A stretch of 64,000 nucleotides of DNA from Opeltia flavorubescens (lineage: Eukaryota; Ascomycota; Lecanoromycetes; Teloschistales; Teloschistaceae): assembly GCA_000442125.1 (NCBI GenBank), contig KE546978.1, forward strand, positions 930,001 through 994,000. The letters are read 5' to 3'. Positions 10,901-23,450 of the stretch are shown piece by piece; positions within the stretch are counted from its first letter, which is position 1; every line of letters begins with the position of its first letter. The notes under the pieces were generated by a model that did not search any database, was not told the DNA's origin, and saw nothing but the letters and a program-made list of their open reading frames with translations. A program made the translations under genes and the position numbers.

Positions 10901-13900
10901 TGACTAAAGAACTTGAACTTTACAATAGGAAGAGGACATCCTTACCGGAGTATGGTAGCGTATAGGTTGAGGAGTTCCCGGATCGTCGAAAGAAAGCCAT
11001 CGAAGACTTGCACCACAATCCTTACACAAGACTAACTCCCCAAGAATTACCAAGAAAATAGTAGAGCACTCTTCAGTTTATCCATCATCATCACCCACCA
11101 TCAGAGGAAACGTGAGGTCATTGGAAAGAAGGGACGATAGCTGCTTTAGATCTACAATGTCAAGGATTGTGATCTTCCAGAAACCTCCAGAAAGTTTGAA
11201 AGTTTACTTGATAAAGTCTCTTGAGCAGATACGCTGCCGAACACGGTAGATCAGCATTACGAAAATGATAGTATGAATCTCAAATGGGGACTTCTCGTTG
11301 CTGAAAGGTGTTCATAGCTTACCCTTGAAGACTTTCTTTTCTTGTATATCTGTTCCGAGTCTTCGAAGCTTGGGCATACAGCCTCTGATTCTCGCTAGAT
11401 TGATAAAGCTTCGCATTCGCGCAGCATGGCCGTACTTTTCTTGAATGATAGCCGGGATGATATTCTCCAGTAAAACATGTAATGTTCATCCTCAGTAATA
11501 ATAAGCCTTATTGGCTGAGATCATGCTGATGATACCTCTCGAGGTCTATTGTAGATTGAGGTCCTAAAAAGACACGTCAACCATCAAGTCTAAACCCTTT
11601 AACGGAACTTCGGAGTAGTTGAAATCATCAACCAATTTCTGTCGCTACTTGGGCGTCACTTATGCAAGGTCGTAACATGGACGCATGGTGTCGATATTCC
11701 ATTGCATGGCCTTCACTCTCAACGCCGTCGTGCTCGGAGCTTCCAGACATTGCAGATCCTTGGGCCTGTGGTTCCTCCTGGCCTGAGGACGTTCCTCCTA
11801 GAATTTGGCGCAGATTGGCACGTCTTCTCATGAAGGAAGCGTCATTGTGAGTGATAACGTAAACTTCTTCACAGGCTCCAGATACCGGATCCGTCTTAAT
11901 ATCTGTCATCATCCCCAATAACATCGCACCAAGGTTTCCAATGAACGTGTGTATATGTCAGCCGTATTGATGATCCTGTCTCATTCTTACCACGAACCGT
12001 TTCGTCAGTATTATCACTTTTTTCTTCCCAAGTGGCGGGCCATCTCATCGTCAACCGATGCCGGCACAGTAAACAACATAAGAAGAAAGTCGCTGCCGAT
12101 GTCATGTCCAGCGATGTAGTCTCATGGTATTAGTTACAAATCCGTGAAAAGGGCCGGGGGACCCATGAGTTTCAGCTCACTTGTCTCCCGTGGTAATCAA
12201 ATTGACCTCCACATAAGTTCGAATGTTCTTAGATCCTGCGTGTTCCATCCCTAGAATATATGGTAGAATCAGTGACACGACCATGCCAATAAAGGATATC
12301 CAAAGTTAGCTGCCAGGATCCGATTGGTAAGGTAGACAACAATGCGTTGCAGGCCATCGTTGGGGTCGTTGATAGTTTGCTCTTAGACGACTTGTCAATA
12401 GAATGAGATATCTGTCTTCGTGCCTGGTCCAGAGTCTGCACTTGAATTCGAGCCTGCTCATATATGTACCCGACATATACCGGATCCATGAAGCGAACTT
12501 TGTAGGTATCTCCCGTATCTTCCTCTCCGTACCCCCTGATGTGGTGGACAATATATAACTACCAATCGTCCCGCTCGATTGTAATTGCAACCTCGAGTAA
12601 TAGATATTCAAATTCCTGCATTTTCTACTCACCCGGAGTCTGAAGCCATTCCGTAAACATTCCACCCCCGACCCCTCCTCCTACCCTCACATTCCCTGCT
12701 TGCACACGCTCCCAAACTCCGTTACGTCGCCTAACGCCAAAATCTGGCATTGGTGGATTGTTGTCGTTGATAAACTCAGATAGTCGTCGCTCAGCATAAT
12801 GTTCACTTCTAGACGCGCCAACACCCTTTCCAGACTCTCCGGATACGTGACATCCACCCAATTTATACGCTCAAGAAGATCATCATCGCCTTCGATGCCT
12901 ATACTTGTAATACCACTCGGCTATACTCCATTGATAGCCCATGGCGGGTCCCTGTACGCAGTGAGTTCACCAATTATACTGCTCCCATCCCCAGATCAGC
13001 CCATCGGTCTACTGTATAAAATCTTTGAGTGAGGGCCTGCGTGCAATCCGCTGGCGCTATTGTTGTCCAGCTTAAACCACTCGCGGTGGATAGCCCCGCA
13101 GTGCACTTGCATTCGACTACTAAGGAATTCCAGATGGACGAGTCGTTCTACTCCATGGCGGTGATTTACCGTGGTGTTACCGATCGGTGCAAGGATTAGA
13201 CTCCCTTTCTGATTGGGATTGAGCTCAGTATGAATAAACGTAGTATCAAGTCTCATCTTTCTGTTGCCAGGTCCATCCCAACGTTTCACAACCTTTGCGA
13301 GGATATGAGTCAAGATTATCGGCTGACGGTTTTGCTCCGAGGATTCCTTTATCAGCTGTCTTGTCAAGCGTGTGAAAATGCTCACAGAGCATACAACTAA
13401 AACGTTGCAGCGGTCTCCGATTGTTATACACATTATGAAGTACGTGAGCTCCTTCGGAGGGTTTTTTGAATGTGTAAAAATATTGTGACAATTAGGTTTC
13501 GTAGACTTCATCGGTTGTTTCGTACTTTAATTTATGCCCTTCGTTGCTGAAATTCATATCTCGTTTGTAGAAGTTGAAGGGCTTTTCAGGCATCTGCCAC
13601 GAAGGTCGCAGCTCTGGACGATCTTGTAAATCCGTATCCACGAATCTAGAGAAGTTTGTGTGTATAATTCCCTGAGCCAATCTGCGGAATAGTGCTTCCA
13701 GTCAGCAATAACATGAAACTCATCAAAGCATCGAAGTCCTGAAAGCAAGATATAACATGATGATGCCTTCTCACTGTCAGTCCAGAGATATACCACCCTC
13801 TCTTACCATTGCTTACCATTGATCGCTGTATCAGGGATGAGATTCGCCATTTTGGTCACGGGAGCGAGCATAATCGTGATGTCTTTACCAATCTTCACAG

Positions 13901-14250
13901 TAAGGTCCTTCGTGTCATTGAGTTCTTGCTCGCAAAGATACAGGAGTAGGAGAACCATTGTGACTGATTGAAAGAGAATATAATCTAACCCATAGATGCA
14001 AGAGAAAAAATATCACTCTTCAAGTGGGAAAGTTGTGATCCTGAACGATCGGAATGCGATACATCAATGTCTTTCGGGTATACTGCATACCAACCCAACG
14101 CTAATGGTAAGAGACGTAAATTTCCAAATATTGCTTCCCATAGTAGTGAAAAGAACAATATATAGCCGATTTGTCTAACGTCAGTAAATCAAAGATTAAT
14201 GGTGGCTAATGAGAAGCAATATGACATGTGGGACCGAGGTGTTGATCCTC
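4950..14250. other. long gene-poor stretch, no confident gene
   Basis: About 9 kb without a frame longer than roughly 170 codons and without a spliced model I can defend. Minus-strand frames between 12.2 and 13.9 kb have mixed-composition protein-like pieces (for example 13,511-12,996 and 13,796-13,554), but each breaks after a short run. A poly-T run followed by GGATTTT units lies at about 8921-8960. The base composition is not strongly AT-rich, so this is not an obvious heavily point-mutated repeat block. Confidence 0.4.
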
Positions 14251-14611
14251 TCTATTAACAGGCATTAGAAAAACACGGGACAGAGAAAGTAGGATAAAAA
14301 GCGAGATACATGAAAGGCCCGCGAAGAGATACTAAATTACATGGTGTGGATACATCTTCAACACGTATCAGGTAAGACGTCACGATGAATGAAGAGAAGG
14401 TAGTATTCATTGAAGTGAGAGACGAGGAGTCTGCATTGAATTGAGCTGATGGATAAAAACACACAAAGCCTCGACGTGACCGAAAAGCTATCTCTGTGCA
14501 GATGTCAGCGCTCAAATTGCAGTAAGATGAGGATCAGGTCATGTTCCAACATACAATCCACCCTCCTCACTCCCAAGCTCATCGCCCAAGCACAATGCTC
14601 CCCTTCCCACC

Positions 14612-15202
14612 TCACGACTGCTCCGTGTTACTGTCCGTCTCCCGCTGACTACTCTCCTCATCTTCAAGTCCCAACACCGGCGAGCCCGAAGGAGGTTGGA
14701 CGGCATCGAGTACCGGGCCGCGGGCAGGAACATTGTGGACTGTGTCCAGACTTCTGTGAGGAGCATGCCTCGAGGCCCCATTGGCAGTAGTTCCATTGAC
14801 CGCGGCGCCATTCTGGACAGGAGCGGAGTCCTCATTGTTGGAGTCGTCAGCGTTTGAGCTTGTCTGCACCTCGGTAAGGATCTCCGCGTTTACTCCTCTT
14901 GTCCTTCTTTCGATAGTCCTGATAGCTGGGAGGTGCCGATCTGCTGCGGCTTCGTCGAGGGTTCTCCTTCTGTCTTCGTCAATGGGGGGCGGCGGGTTGC
15001 AGGTACTGCATTGTGGAGGGTTCTCTGTCTCGACGATGATGGTGTTGTGAACGTGGTCTATTCCAAGCGTCAAGAACGATCGTTGCAATGATGGAGCTAG
15101 GTGCATTAACATACCTGGGTCAGCCCCCAGACCACACCGAACATCCAACTCTTCCTCGTGGTCACAGTCCCCATAGCGCCAAACACGTCTTTCGCAAGCC
15201 AT
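14612..15202 (-). CDS. small hypothetical protein with Cys/His-rich N-terminus
   Basis: A frame of 177 codons after removing a 57-nt intron (15058-15114, GTATGT...AATAG; its length is a multiple of three, so retention would also stay open). I chose the ATG at 15202, giving MACERRVWRYGDCDHEEELD, because the Cys-His pattern following it resembles small fungal proteins with a short C...C.H N-terminal motif; upstream sequence in frame is of poorer quality. After the splice come HVHNTIIVETENPP and a CSTC pair near a Pro-rich loop. The rest is hydrophilic, Asn/Ser/Glu-rich and probably disordered, ending SNTEQS. No signal peptide or membrane segment. Function unknown. Confidence 0.6.
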   Translation of the reverse strand: MACERRVWRYGDCDHEEELDVRCGLGADPGMLMHLAPSLQRSFLTLGIDHVHNTIIVETENPPQCSTCNPPPPIDEDRRRTLDEAAADRHLPAIRTIERRTRGVNAEILTEVQTSSNADDSNNEDSAPVQNGAAVNGTTANGASRHAPHRSLDTVHNVPARGPVLDAVQPPSGSPVLGLEDEESSQRETDSNTEQS

Positions 15203-15957
15203 ATCGATGAAGTATGAGAGCGAAGAGATGAGGAGATTATTATGAATGTTGAATAGATCTTGGAGTGGCAGCTGATATAAAGTGGACTTGAGATGCTTCT
15301 GTGGAAGCGTTTGAAGAAACTCTGATTGTGATGACCGAGCAGGCGAGATGCTGTGCAGAGATGCCCGAATACAGAGAAGGAGGCCGTGTCGATGCATGTT
15401 ATATATAGAAACTTCAGATTCACGATCAACAAAAGGGATCTGTTGAGGACGATCACCCGCCATACACAAAGCATGCTAAGGTGACATGCTTCACCTTCGG
15501 GAATCAGTACAGACATTAATGTGAATAGTGTCCGTGCACTCTCACTTGGTTCACATAATTGTATCAAGTCTTGCCAAGTTTTTTAGGATCTTTGTTGCAT
15601 TAGTGGGTCTCTTGCAAAATTGACAATATGGTTTTTGGAAGACAATGCTATCAAGAAGTGGATATTCTATTGATAAGCGTGAAAACCCCCCTAAAGCAGA
15701 GAGGATACACGTCATTCTGGAAAGACGAGATGTTTCGCATTGCTGAGATGGGGAGCTGACATGATATTCATCGAGTAGTAAGTCATAGAGCTTACTACCT
15801 ACTGTCCCGTGGTCCTACACGCTGGGTCATAGCCGACTGCTCTGACCGGCGCCTGATCGGACCACAGACATCTGGATATGTCGTAGTGAGATGGACAATC
15901 TCTTGTTCATGGCAAGGATCGAAATTTGAGAGATCAGATCGTAAAACATCAGGCTGT
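15203..15957. other. intergenic, nothing recognised
   Basis: About 750 bp between the small hypothetical gene and the 3' end of the homeobox gene. It would hold the promoter of the former and the 3' UTR of the latter. No RNA gene or repeat seen. Confidence 0.5.
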
Positions 15958-17824
15958 TCATCCATTCCATCCCTCGAATTCTTCCTGCTTGGGTGTGACT
16001 TCGGGCTCAATGTAACCTCCGTCTGGCAGTGAATCCAAAATTGGCTGGTGTGAGACCTGACCAGTGAATTCCGCTTGATAGTTTGGGATCATTGTGTTGA
16101 CTCCCCAAAAGAAGTTGTTCTGTGGACGTTGCTCGTAAGTACATTCACTCGGAGGACCAGCCTCGTTGAATTGCCTGTGCCACATCTGCTGCGCTGCAAG
16201 AAAGTCTGGAGGTGCTGTCAAAGGTGCACTTTGTAACGGTTGTATTGGCACAGTGGCCGGTCCAATGCTCTGTCCGCCTATGACAACACTATCAGAAGCT
16301 CTTCGCGCAACTGCAGAGGTGTTCACAAGGCAAGACCGGTCAGACGGTTGGTAGCCCGTGAATCTGCGTTGTAAACTGTCTCGTGGCTCGCCGTGCTTCA
16401 TGGGAACATGTGGAAATGCCGGGTGATTAGAGAAGGTTTGCTGAGGGTATAGACCGAATTGTTCCTGCGATTTTATGCCACCGGACTGAGATCTATGAAA
16501 ACTCACTGGATCGACCAGATGAGCCATCGTCGAATCCATGGATGAAACTAAGGAGCCAGCCCTCGATCGGATATCTTGCACCTGTGTCCTCGGACTAGTG
16601 CCTTGAGAGATTGGGGGAGTGAAGAAGCGTGATAGTTCAGTTGATGGTGAGGTTGGAGAGAATATGGCTGATGTTAGAGGTTCAGGCGTTGAGTAGAAAT
16701 CTCCGAAACTTGTGGATGCACTGGCAGGCGAGATCATTTCCAGCTCAGTATTAACGGGCCAACCCCTTCCGATGGCCTTCGATCTTCGCATGTTAGGGTC
16801 GTCATTACCATGATGAAAGAATGAGGATGGTCCGAGGGCATCGACCTGAGATGGCGTATCGTGCATGTAGTGCAGCGCTTGAGTTGTGTCGAAGCCCAAA
16901 GGAAGCGCGCGGGACTTTAGCATACTCTCTTGGTCATCAGCCGTTAGTCGCTTCAATTTTGCTCTGCTGTAATGATTCATTAGCCTTCAATTATAAAGTA
17001 TAGCAGCGAACCCAGAGCATACCGGTTTTGGAACCAGACTTGCACTTGTCGAGGGCTGAGACCAGGGATCTCCCTAGACAAGCGTTCTCTTTGAGCAGCA
17101 TCTGGATGCGCCTGCCGTGCGTATTCGCTCATCAGGAATCTCGTTTGGTTATGGGTCAACCTGAATGAGTTGAGTGAAGAGAAGAAACCATGGATGCTGA
17201 TGGGCTGACCTGAACCGCTTCATCTTGCGCTTTTCAGCTCTTATTTCTGCAGCTGTTTGAGGAGCCAAGCCACCCACGTCGACCTCTCCATCTCCATCAG
17301 ACGCCGGTGAAGAGCTGTCGTCGTCATTAGATCGAATTCCGTGATCAAAATTCTGCCTTGTTTCGGATTTTGTTATCGATGGCATTGGTCGAGTTGTCTC
17401 CTGCAAGGAGGGAGCACTCGATTGACTGGTTTGTTGAGCATCGAGGCTTTTATGAACCGCTATATCGTTGATCAACGAATCAGCTCAGTCAATCAGACAT
17501 TCTTTGAATAGCATGACCTGTTATAGATATCGGATATTGCAATCCATTGTACTTACGTGGTCTTGTGAGAGTCTGACGATGCCATAAAGCCAGTGGCGTA
17601 CCTTGACCGGCAGAATCTGCCTGTTCCTGGTTTTCTTGTTTAACGTGAGAATGATCATCTAGTCGTGATTTATCGTCCCAAGGTTGCCAGTGCCCTTCAG
17701 CTGATAATTGTGACCATCGTCCGGACCTCGACGTGGAAGGAATGGACTCCATTTCAGGTGAGCTTGGAGGCGAGAGCAACGCCTGATTCGGTCGGCCACC
17801 GGATTTCGTTAGAGGAGCACTCAT
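15958..17824 (-). CDS. homeobox transcription factor, Htf1/Hox2-like
   Basis: Four exons: 17824-17557, 17459-17210, 17160-17023 and 16966-15958, with introns of 97, 49 and 56 nt, give 554 aa. The homeodomain spans about residues 163-225. A basic start, EKRKMKRFR, sits at the end of exon 2; exon 3 carries helices 1 and 2 and the recognition helix VQVWFQNR, and exon 4 opens with RAKLKRLT. Splitting the WFQNR/RAK boundary with an intron is why no single frame shows the whole domain. The downstream signature SMLKSRALPLGFDTTQAL follows the homeodomain. From memory it resembles the Magnaporthe/Fusarium Htf1 (Hox2) type needed for conidiation; that assignment is unverified. The N-terminus is Ser/Pro-rich and the C-terminus Gln/Pro-rich, as expected for nuclear regulators. 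Exon 2's donor (GTCAGC) is atypical. Confidence 0.87.
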
Positions 17825-20800
17825 TGCTAATCCGTATCTGGCCGCCAGCAACGCTCACGACTTCATTCGCATCACTTGGAGTCCAAAAATAGACAGCCTG
17901 GTATTTGGAATGCTCCGCGAGTATGTAATGCCTCAGATCCTCCTTCACTCGACCGGATGAATACAATATGACGGTTGCTTGAATAAACCAAGTTATGAAA
18001 ACGTTGCGGAGTGTCCGAAGAGTAGAGATCCGTTCAAAGATCCTTGAATATCTCCAGGAGCATTCAGGGGGCGATCTGATAAGACTCGGAGTACTCGCTG
18101 TGCTGCTGATACCTAGCGCCGTATGTCGACGAAGATGAATGCCGTTCAAGTATGTGTGGGACGACAATATTGATCAAGGTTAACCGAATGCTTCGGAGAG
18201 AGCAAAGTATGAGAGACTTGTTTTGAAGGTTAAGACGGTTGATAGCGCCAAATCGCACAAGATCTGATGTGTATATTCTTGAGAGTACTCGAATTTGCCA
18301 CGCTCAGAAGTTCAAGATTGCTCAACCGTGGTCAAGACTGGCTATCCGAATGCAAGAACAAGAAACGAACGAGTACGACAGATGAGTCAAGCTCAGCTGA
18401 AGATTGATTCCGTAGATTTTACGACCACGCTCGGCTCCAGAGGGCCGAGTCTGACGAAAGCTTGGGAAGCAACGATCCATGGGATGCCGGTCACGGCGTT
18501 ACCACCTTCCCCCGCGCCTGATATGTGATGCCCCTCAGCTCAAACGTTATGGTTTGGGACATGGATTACGAGATTTACCAGGGCCAAGGGATGGGGAGAC
18601 GGAGAATAGCGTTAGTTTCTTGTTAGGCAAGCAGACTTGAAGAAGTTTGTACTGTACAGTCTAAAGCTCGGAAGCCGATCTAAGCATCGGCGGGTCAGCA
18701 GGGATGCTTCCGGCATCCTTCGAACCACCCAATGACAAATTAGACATGTGCGTCAGCATCACTCGCAGGAAAAGCGCACCCTTCCTTGGATTATTCCCAT
18801 GTTGGTAAGAGCCTTATGCTGTGTGAGTCTGCAGGGGAAATCGCCTCACACCCGTTGGGTCATGTACATTTCATTATTCTTCGACGATGAATCGAAAACT
18901 TTGCCTTGTCTCAATCAGGGGCAAGCATAAGAGAAGAGACATAATGCATAGACAGCGTAGACGCCAGAATTGTGTCTGTGTTGATTGCAAGGCAAAGTGT
19001 GATTCTCAATTGGATCAGACTCTCCATGCCCACACGCTAAAGAGCTGAAACACAAGGCGACATGCTTTCATGGTCGGGGCACTTGTTTGGTACCGGAATT
19101 GTTGAAGCTATGCGGCTTGGTCGACCGGATCATAATCTCTTTGGTTGACATGAGCTTGACCCAGGTTTCCAACCCATTTACATAGCACGTGCCATTAACT
19201 TTTAACAGGCACGACGGAGGTTGCGGGATGTGGCGTAGGTGTTCTTAAACGATTCATCATTGGCTCAAGTTCACGACGGTTTCTTGATCCCCTGCTAAGA
19301 TCCTTGCTAGCGCCTGTATAGCCGTTGACTCGAGGAAATGGCTCACACTGGCCGCCGAGGGGGCTGTACCAGCTAGTGCGTGGGGAACACTTTGAACATA
19401 AGGTATTCGGTAACATGCCCACGCTTGGGGCAGCTTGCGGTCCGCACCGTCAAGCAGAAGCCGAGTAAACTTGCCCACGAACAAGGTAGATTCATGATTC
19501 AAGGTATGCCAAGAAAGCTGAAGCTAATACTATCCGAGCTGTCTAGGCATACGCGTTCAAGCATCGCCTCAGCAGCTGCATCGTCAATGATGGTCACACA
19601 TGCGTGGACTGGAAACTCAGTCTATTGCACAACCTTATGCCTGATCCGACGATGCGAAAGGCGTATAGAAAGCAGGCTTGATTGCATTATTCTTGTAACG
19701 ACACCCGGAGCCTCGATTTCCCTACCTCATCTCGGTTGGCCGGTATATCATAGGCCAGAAAGCTAGGTCAAATGCTCTAGAAGTTTCGTGACTGCTGGTC
19801 AAACGACCATTAATCCACAGCGCTTGTCCTGGTGGTTGTGGTGATTTGATAATGATGACCGAGGCTGAAAAAGGGGCTGGCGAGCTGCAAGCGAGATGAA
19901 AGGGTCGGAAAGGCGGCGTCACAAGGACTTTAGTGCATGATGCAGGTACCTCGAAGCCGGAACTGCTGCTTACCGAGGCAAGATGTAAGATAGCCAAGTG
20001 CTCTGATATCGTGGTGCGACAAGCCGAGATACAAGATGGATTCTTGGAGATAATGTCCAGCTCTAACGGTAAAAGATGTTGGACCAATTACCGGCGGTGA
20101 GGGGAGCTGGTGGAAGCGATTGTCCTGATCGGGTAGATTGCATCCGGCAGCATCCACGCGGTACCACCATACATCGCAACCTTCCTTCAGGCATGCCCGG
20201 AAAGGTTGGGCAGTGTTACCTTGGGTGTGCGAGTGCGAAAGTACCTTCCCATGACGTCGGAGTAAGGTGGTTGAAATAACCTACCACGCTAACCTTGCCT
20301 GGAGGTGCGCCACCGTTCCGGAGTCACTTTTGTGGTGAAACCATGGATGGGAATAGGTAAATCGATCCAGCATTGGGAGGTTTGACTAGATCCGTGGCGG
20401 GTAGGCTGCTTGCTTTCCATCATCCAGAGTGATGGGATTCAGGTGATCACCGTCAATGCAGCCCTAGGCTCCGTAAATCGGAGGAGTTTACCGGCGAGCT
20501 TTGCATGCGTTGATAATACGTAACGACCAAATTGCAGCTGCCCTCACAGCCAAGGTAAAGCGACGATGTTGGATTGTATCATTGATGCAGCTGCTCAGAC
20601 TCACCGCTGCATCCTGGTAGCCTGATTTCCCTGTGATGGTCGAAAAATTCCATATCAAATACCATGATCGCTTGGCTAGCCACTTCTAATACCCGACATT
20701 GTCCTCTCCTTCCCTAAGTATCATCTCTGTCATCTTTAGGCTGGGGTGCGTGATATCTTTCTCTAAACCAAAATTTCAAGGTGCAATGTACACACACGCC

Positions 20801-21906
20801 CTGGGCTATAGGGGCCCAGAAGTCGTTGCGGACGCCCCTGCTTCCTGAGTTCTTTCCACCCTTGATGCAAGTCCACGGCAATGTTCAGGTAGAGAATTTC
20901 TCCATTGAACGCCGGTAGAACCTTTCAATTCACTGTTGTATTGCTACATAGCAAGTAATAACGGAAAGGGCCCGGCCTCCTTCTCTTGTCTCATGAATTT
21001 GATCCTAGTGCAAGTGGTATTGCCAATAGCTTATCACCCCGACCCATCCGTAGGAGATCATATCAGTCATTGCGCAAGGACTGCGTGATCCAACTTTAGC
21101 GTTATCTGGATCAATACCATCATAGAAATTGCCATCATCAAGTAAAGAAAACATGTCACATTTTCCTCTACATGATACCGTTTGCACTTCTCCCTATTAT
21201 TCAATATAAACATCAACTGTTATATCATCTACAATGCAAGGTCTTAAGGCTCCTTCCTGGCAATTTACTATGATGTTCCAAATACTATTCGAATCGTTCC
21301 TTCCCTCCCTGCGTTCCGGTGAGGTTTAGCGAGGTGTGAATATTAGGATGAAATCGAGACATCAAAAAAAGGTAAAGGAGAAAGTGATCAATAGCGTCGA
21401 TCCTTCGTTCGACGCTATTGATCACTTTCTCCGAACCATTATAACGACTTCTCCAGAAGAGAAAAACATCAAACAAATTCAATACCAGTGCCACCAGACT
21501 TCGGAACCAATGTAAATACCCAAATGATAATACGGTTCCTTCACAAATTTTCCTGCTTAGACCATCCCTCAAACGCCGCCGGGAAAGAATACGAGGCAGA
21601 TCCACCAATTTCGATGTCCGCATAGAAGTCTTCTCCTTCCGGGCATCAGGTATTGAAGCTTACGTAGTATCGTCCGCCACAGATCGTTGAAGTTTCGCTT
21701 GCAGGTCCATTTCTTCGATTATGCGAGTTGTTTAAAATGTACAAGCGAAAGAAAAGCGTCAATCACTCCGTACGATACGAGAGTGAACAGGGCATATTTG
21801 TATGACTAATTTTGGTTAATGTGACCGAAGTTACCGCAGCGAAATTGAAAATATGCTTTATTCTTTCCACAGACCGCACATACCATTCCCACATGCCCGA
21901 CTCCCA
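17825..21906. other. about 4 kb intergenic region upstream of the homeobox gene
   Basis: No convincing coding frame on either strand. This is the 5' side of the homeobox gene and the 3' side of the CDK11 gene. Long upstream regions are common for fungal developmental regulators. The only strong structure is the perfect hairpin at 21377-21432, listed separately. Confidence 0.5.
21377..21432. repeat. perfect 24-bp inverted repeat with 8-nt loop
   Basis: Bases 21377-21400 are the exact reverse complement of 21409-21432; the loop is TCCTTCGT. It lies about 470 nt beyond the CDK11 stop codon, outside any gene model. It lacks the T-tract of a polymerase III terminator at its end, and the flanks do not continue the symmetry. 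It could be a small-RNA precursor, a structured 3' UTR element or the scar of an inverted duplication; the sequence alone does not decide. Confidence 0.9.
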
Positions 21907-23450
21907 TCAAATCAACCTCAACGAAAACCCACCCCCCACCTCCTCCCCCTCCCCTCCCCCAAGCACACCTCTAAAATCCGCTCCCTCCCCCTCAATCCTC
22001 GGTGCATTCCCCCTCTTAGGCGCACTCGGACTAACCACCTTCCTCCTCTTCTCCTGCCCCGCCTTCGATGGAAAAGTAGGGAACATAGCCGTGCTCTTCG
22101 GCCTGGGGTCTTCTTTGAAATAAGTATGTGCCAGCACTTCTGAGGCCGTGGGTCGGGATTTCGGGTTCAGGGAGAGGAGGGAGGAAAGGAGCTGGGTGCC
22201 GGCGAGGGTGAGGAAGGGGAATTTGGCGCGGATGACGGAGCCGGTTGTTTTTGGGTTGTGGGTGGGGAGGCGGAGGGAGCGGGCGTTGGGGAGGCGTTTG
22301 AAGCCGGGCCAGGTTTGTTCGGTGGGGATGCCGCAGAGTTCGAAGATCTGTGGAGCAGGGGTGGTCAGTGTATGCTCAGATGAGGGTATGAGATGGGCAT
22401 GATGATGGGAGCTGAGCAATAAGATATATACGTGTACATACCTTGGTCAACTGGTCTACTTCATTTTTGCCTTGGAGCAAGGGCTCTTTGGTAAGGAGTT
22501 CTCCGAATATACAGCCTAAGCTCCACATGTCGACTTCTGCGCCGTATTTCTCTGCGCCGAGCAGAAGTTCCGGACCTCGATACCAGAGCGTCACGACCAG
22601 CTGTGTGAGCTTCGGTGGCGGGTCACCATAGTATCTCGCCATTCCAAAATCTGCAATTTTGATTTGCCCTCGATTGTTCATCAGGATGTTGGATGTTTTG
22701 AGATCTCGATGGAGGATCCAATTGCTGTGTAGATACTCGACGGCGGACGTGAGCTGTAGGAGGAGTGTCTTTATTTCGGAGGGAAGGAAGGGCTCCATCA
22801 TGTCTTCTTGCAGGGTCTTGAGATCGTGTTCTAGAAAATCCATGACAAGGAAGACGCTGGTCTTGAAGATCAGCTGTAGGGCTCATGACGGGATAATCAA
22901 GGATTGGCACCTACTCATCCAATTTGTCGCCCATGACGACCTCCCTCAGGGCTACAATGTTGGCATGCCTCGACGCCATAAGTGTTTGTATCTCCCTGAG
23001 ACCCGTGACAGGAAAGCCATCGTTGGCGTTCTCCATCTTGAGCTTCTTCAAAGCAACAATCTCCCCTGTTGCCACCTCTTTCGCTCGGGACACCCATCCA
23101 TAAGATCCTTCTTCAATATGATTAAGCTTCTCAAAATTATCGACATGCCTGCAAGGGCCCCATTCGGGAGCTGGAAACCGTAAGAGCTTTACTGCGCCAT
23201 TACTGATATCATCCGGCTCGGGAGAAAGGCGTCTTCTCTTCGACGGGCGCTCAGGGTCATCGTTGATGGTAACAGTTCCATTGATAGGTGTGGTAGATGG
23301 TGGCGGTTGAGATTGATGTTGTGCAGCTTCGAGCTTCCGCTGCTTATCAGCTTTCGCTCTCTTCTTCTCTTCTTTGTCCCGTTTGCGCTGAGCTTCGAGA
23401 GCGGCATCTTCCTCATCATCAGCCCAACGTGATTTTCCTTTGCTCGCCAT
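21907..23450 (-). CDS. CDK11: CDK11/PITSLRE-type cyclin-dependent protein kinase
   Basis: Three exons: 23450-22915, 22856-22442 and 22347-21907, with introns of 58 and 94 nt, give 463 aa. The N-terminus (about 1-95) is Lys/Glu-rich, likely nuclear and disordered. The kinase domain starts near residue 100: glycine loop [12 protein letters not shown], lysine in IVALKKLK, cyclin-binding helix PVTGLRE (the PITSLRE position), catalytic [17 protein letters not shown], and HTYF near the domain end. The set matches the fungal Cdk11 class, which acts in transcription and splicing, and Mediator phosphorylation in fission yeast. Oddly, the APE motif reads [10 protein letters not shown] where almost all CDKs have WYRAPE. 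A Lys-rich tail and Gly/Glu stretch follow the domain. It is head-to-head with NDUFAF7 (178 bp between start codons). Confidence 0.92.

Noticed and set aside
12996-13960. Possible eroded SNF2-type helicase fragments on the minus strand
   Set aside because: A stretch reading LLLTGSTIP in one frame recalls helicase motif III, but no Walker A, DExH or C-terminal helicase motif could be found in compatible frames.
1269-14250. LTR retrotransposon or other virus-like fossil in the gene-poor block
   Set aside because: No reverse transcriptase, integrase or capsid-like stretch and no long direct repeats were recognised on either strand.
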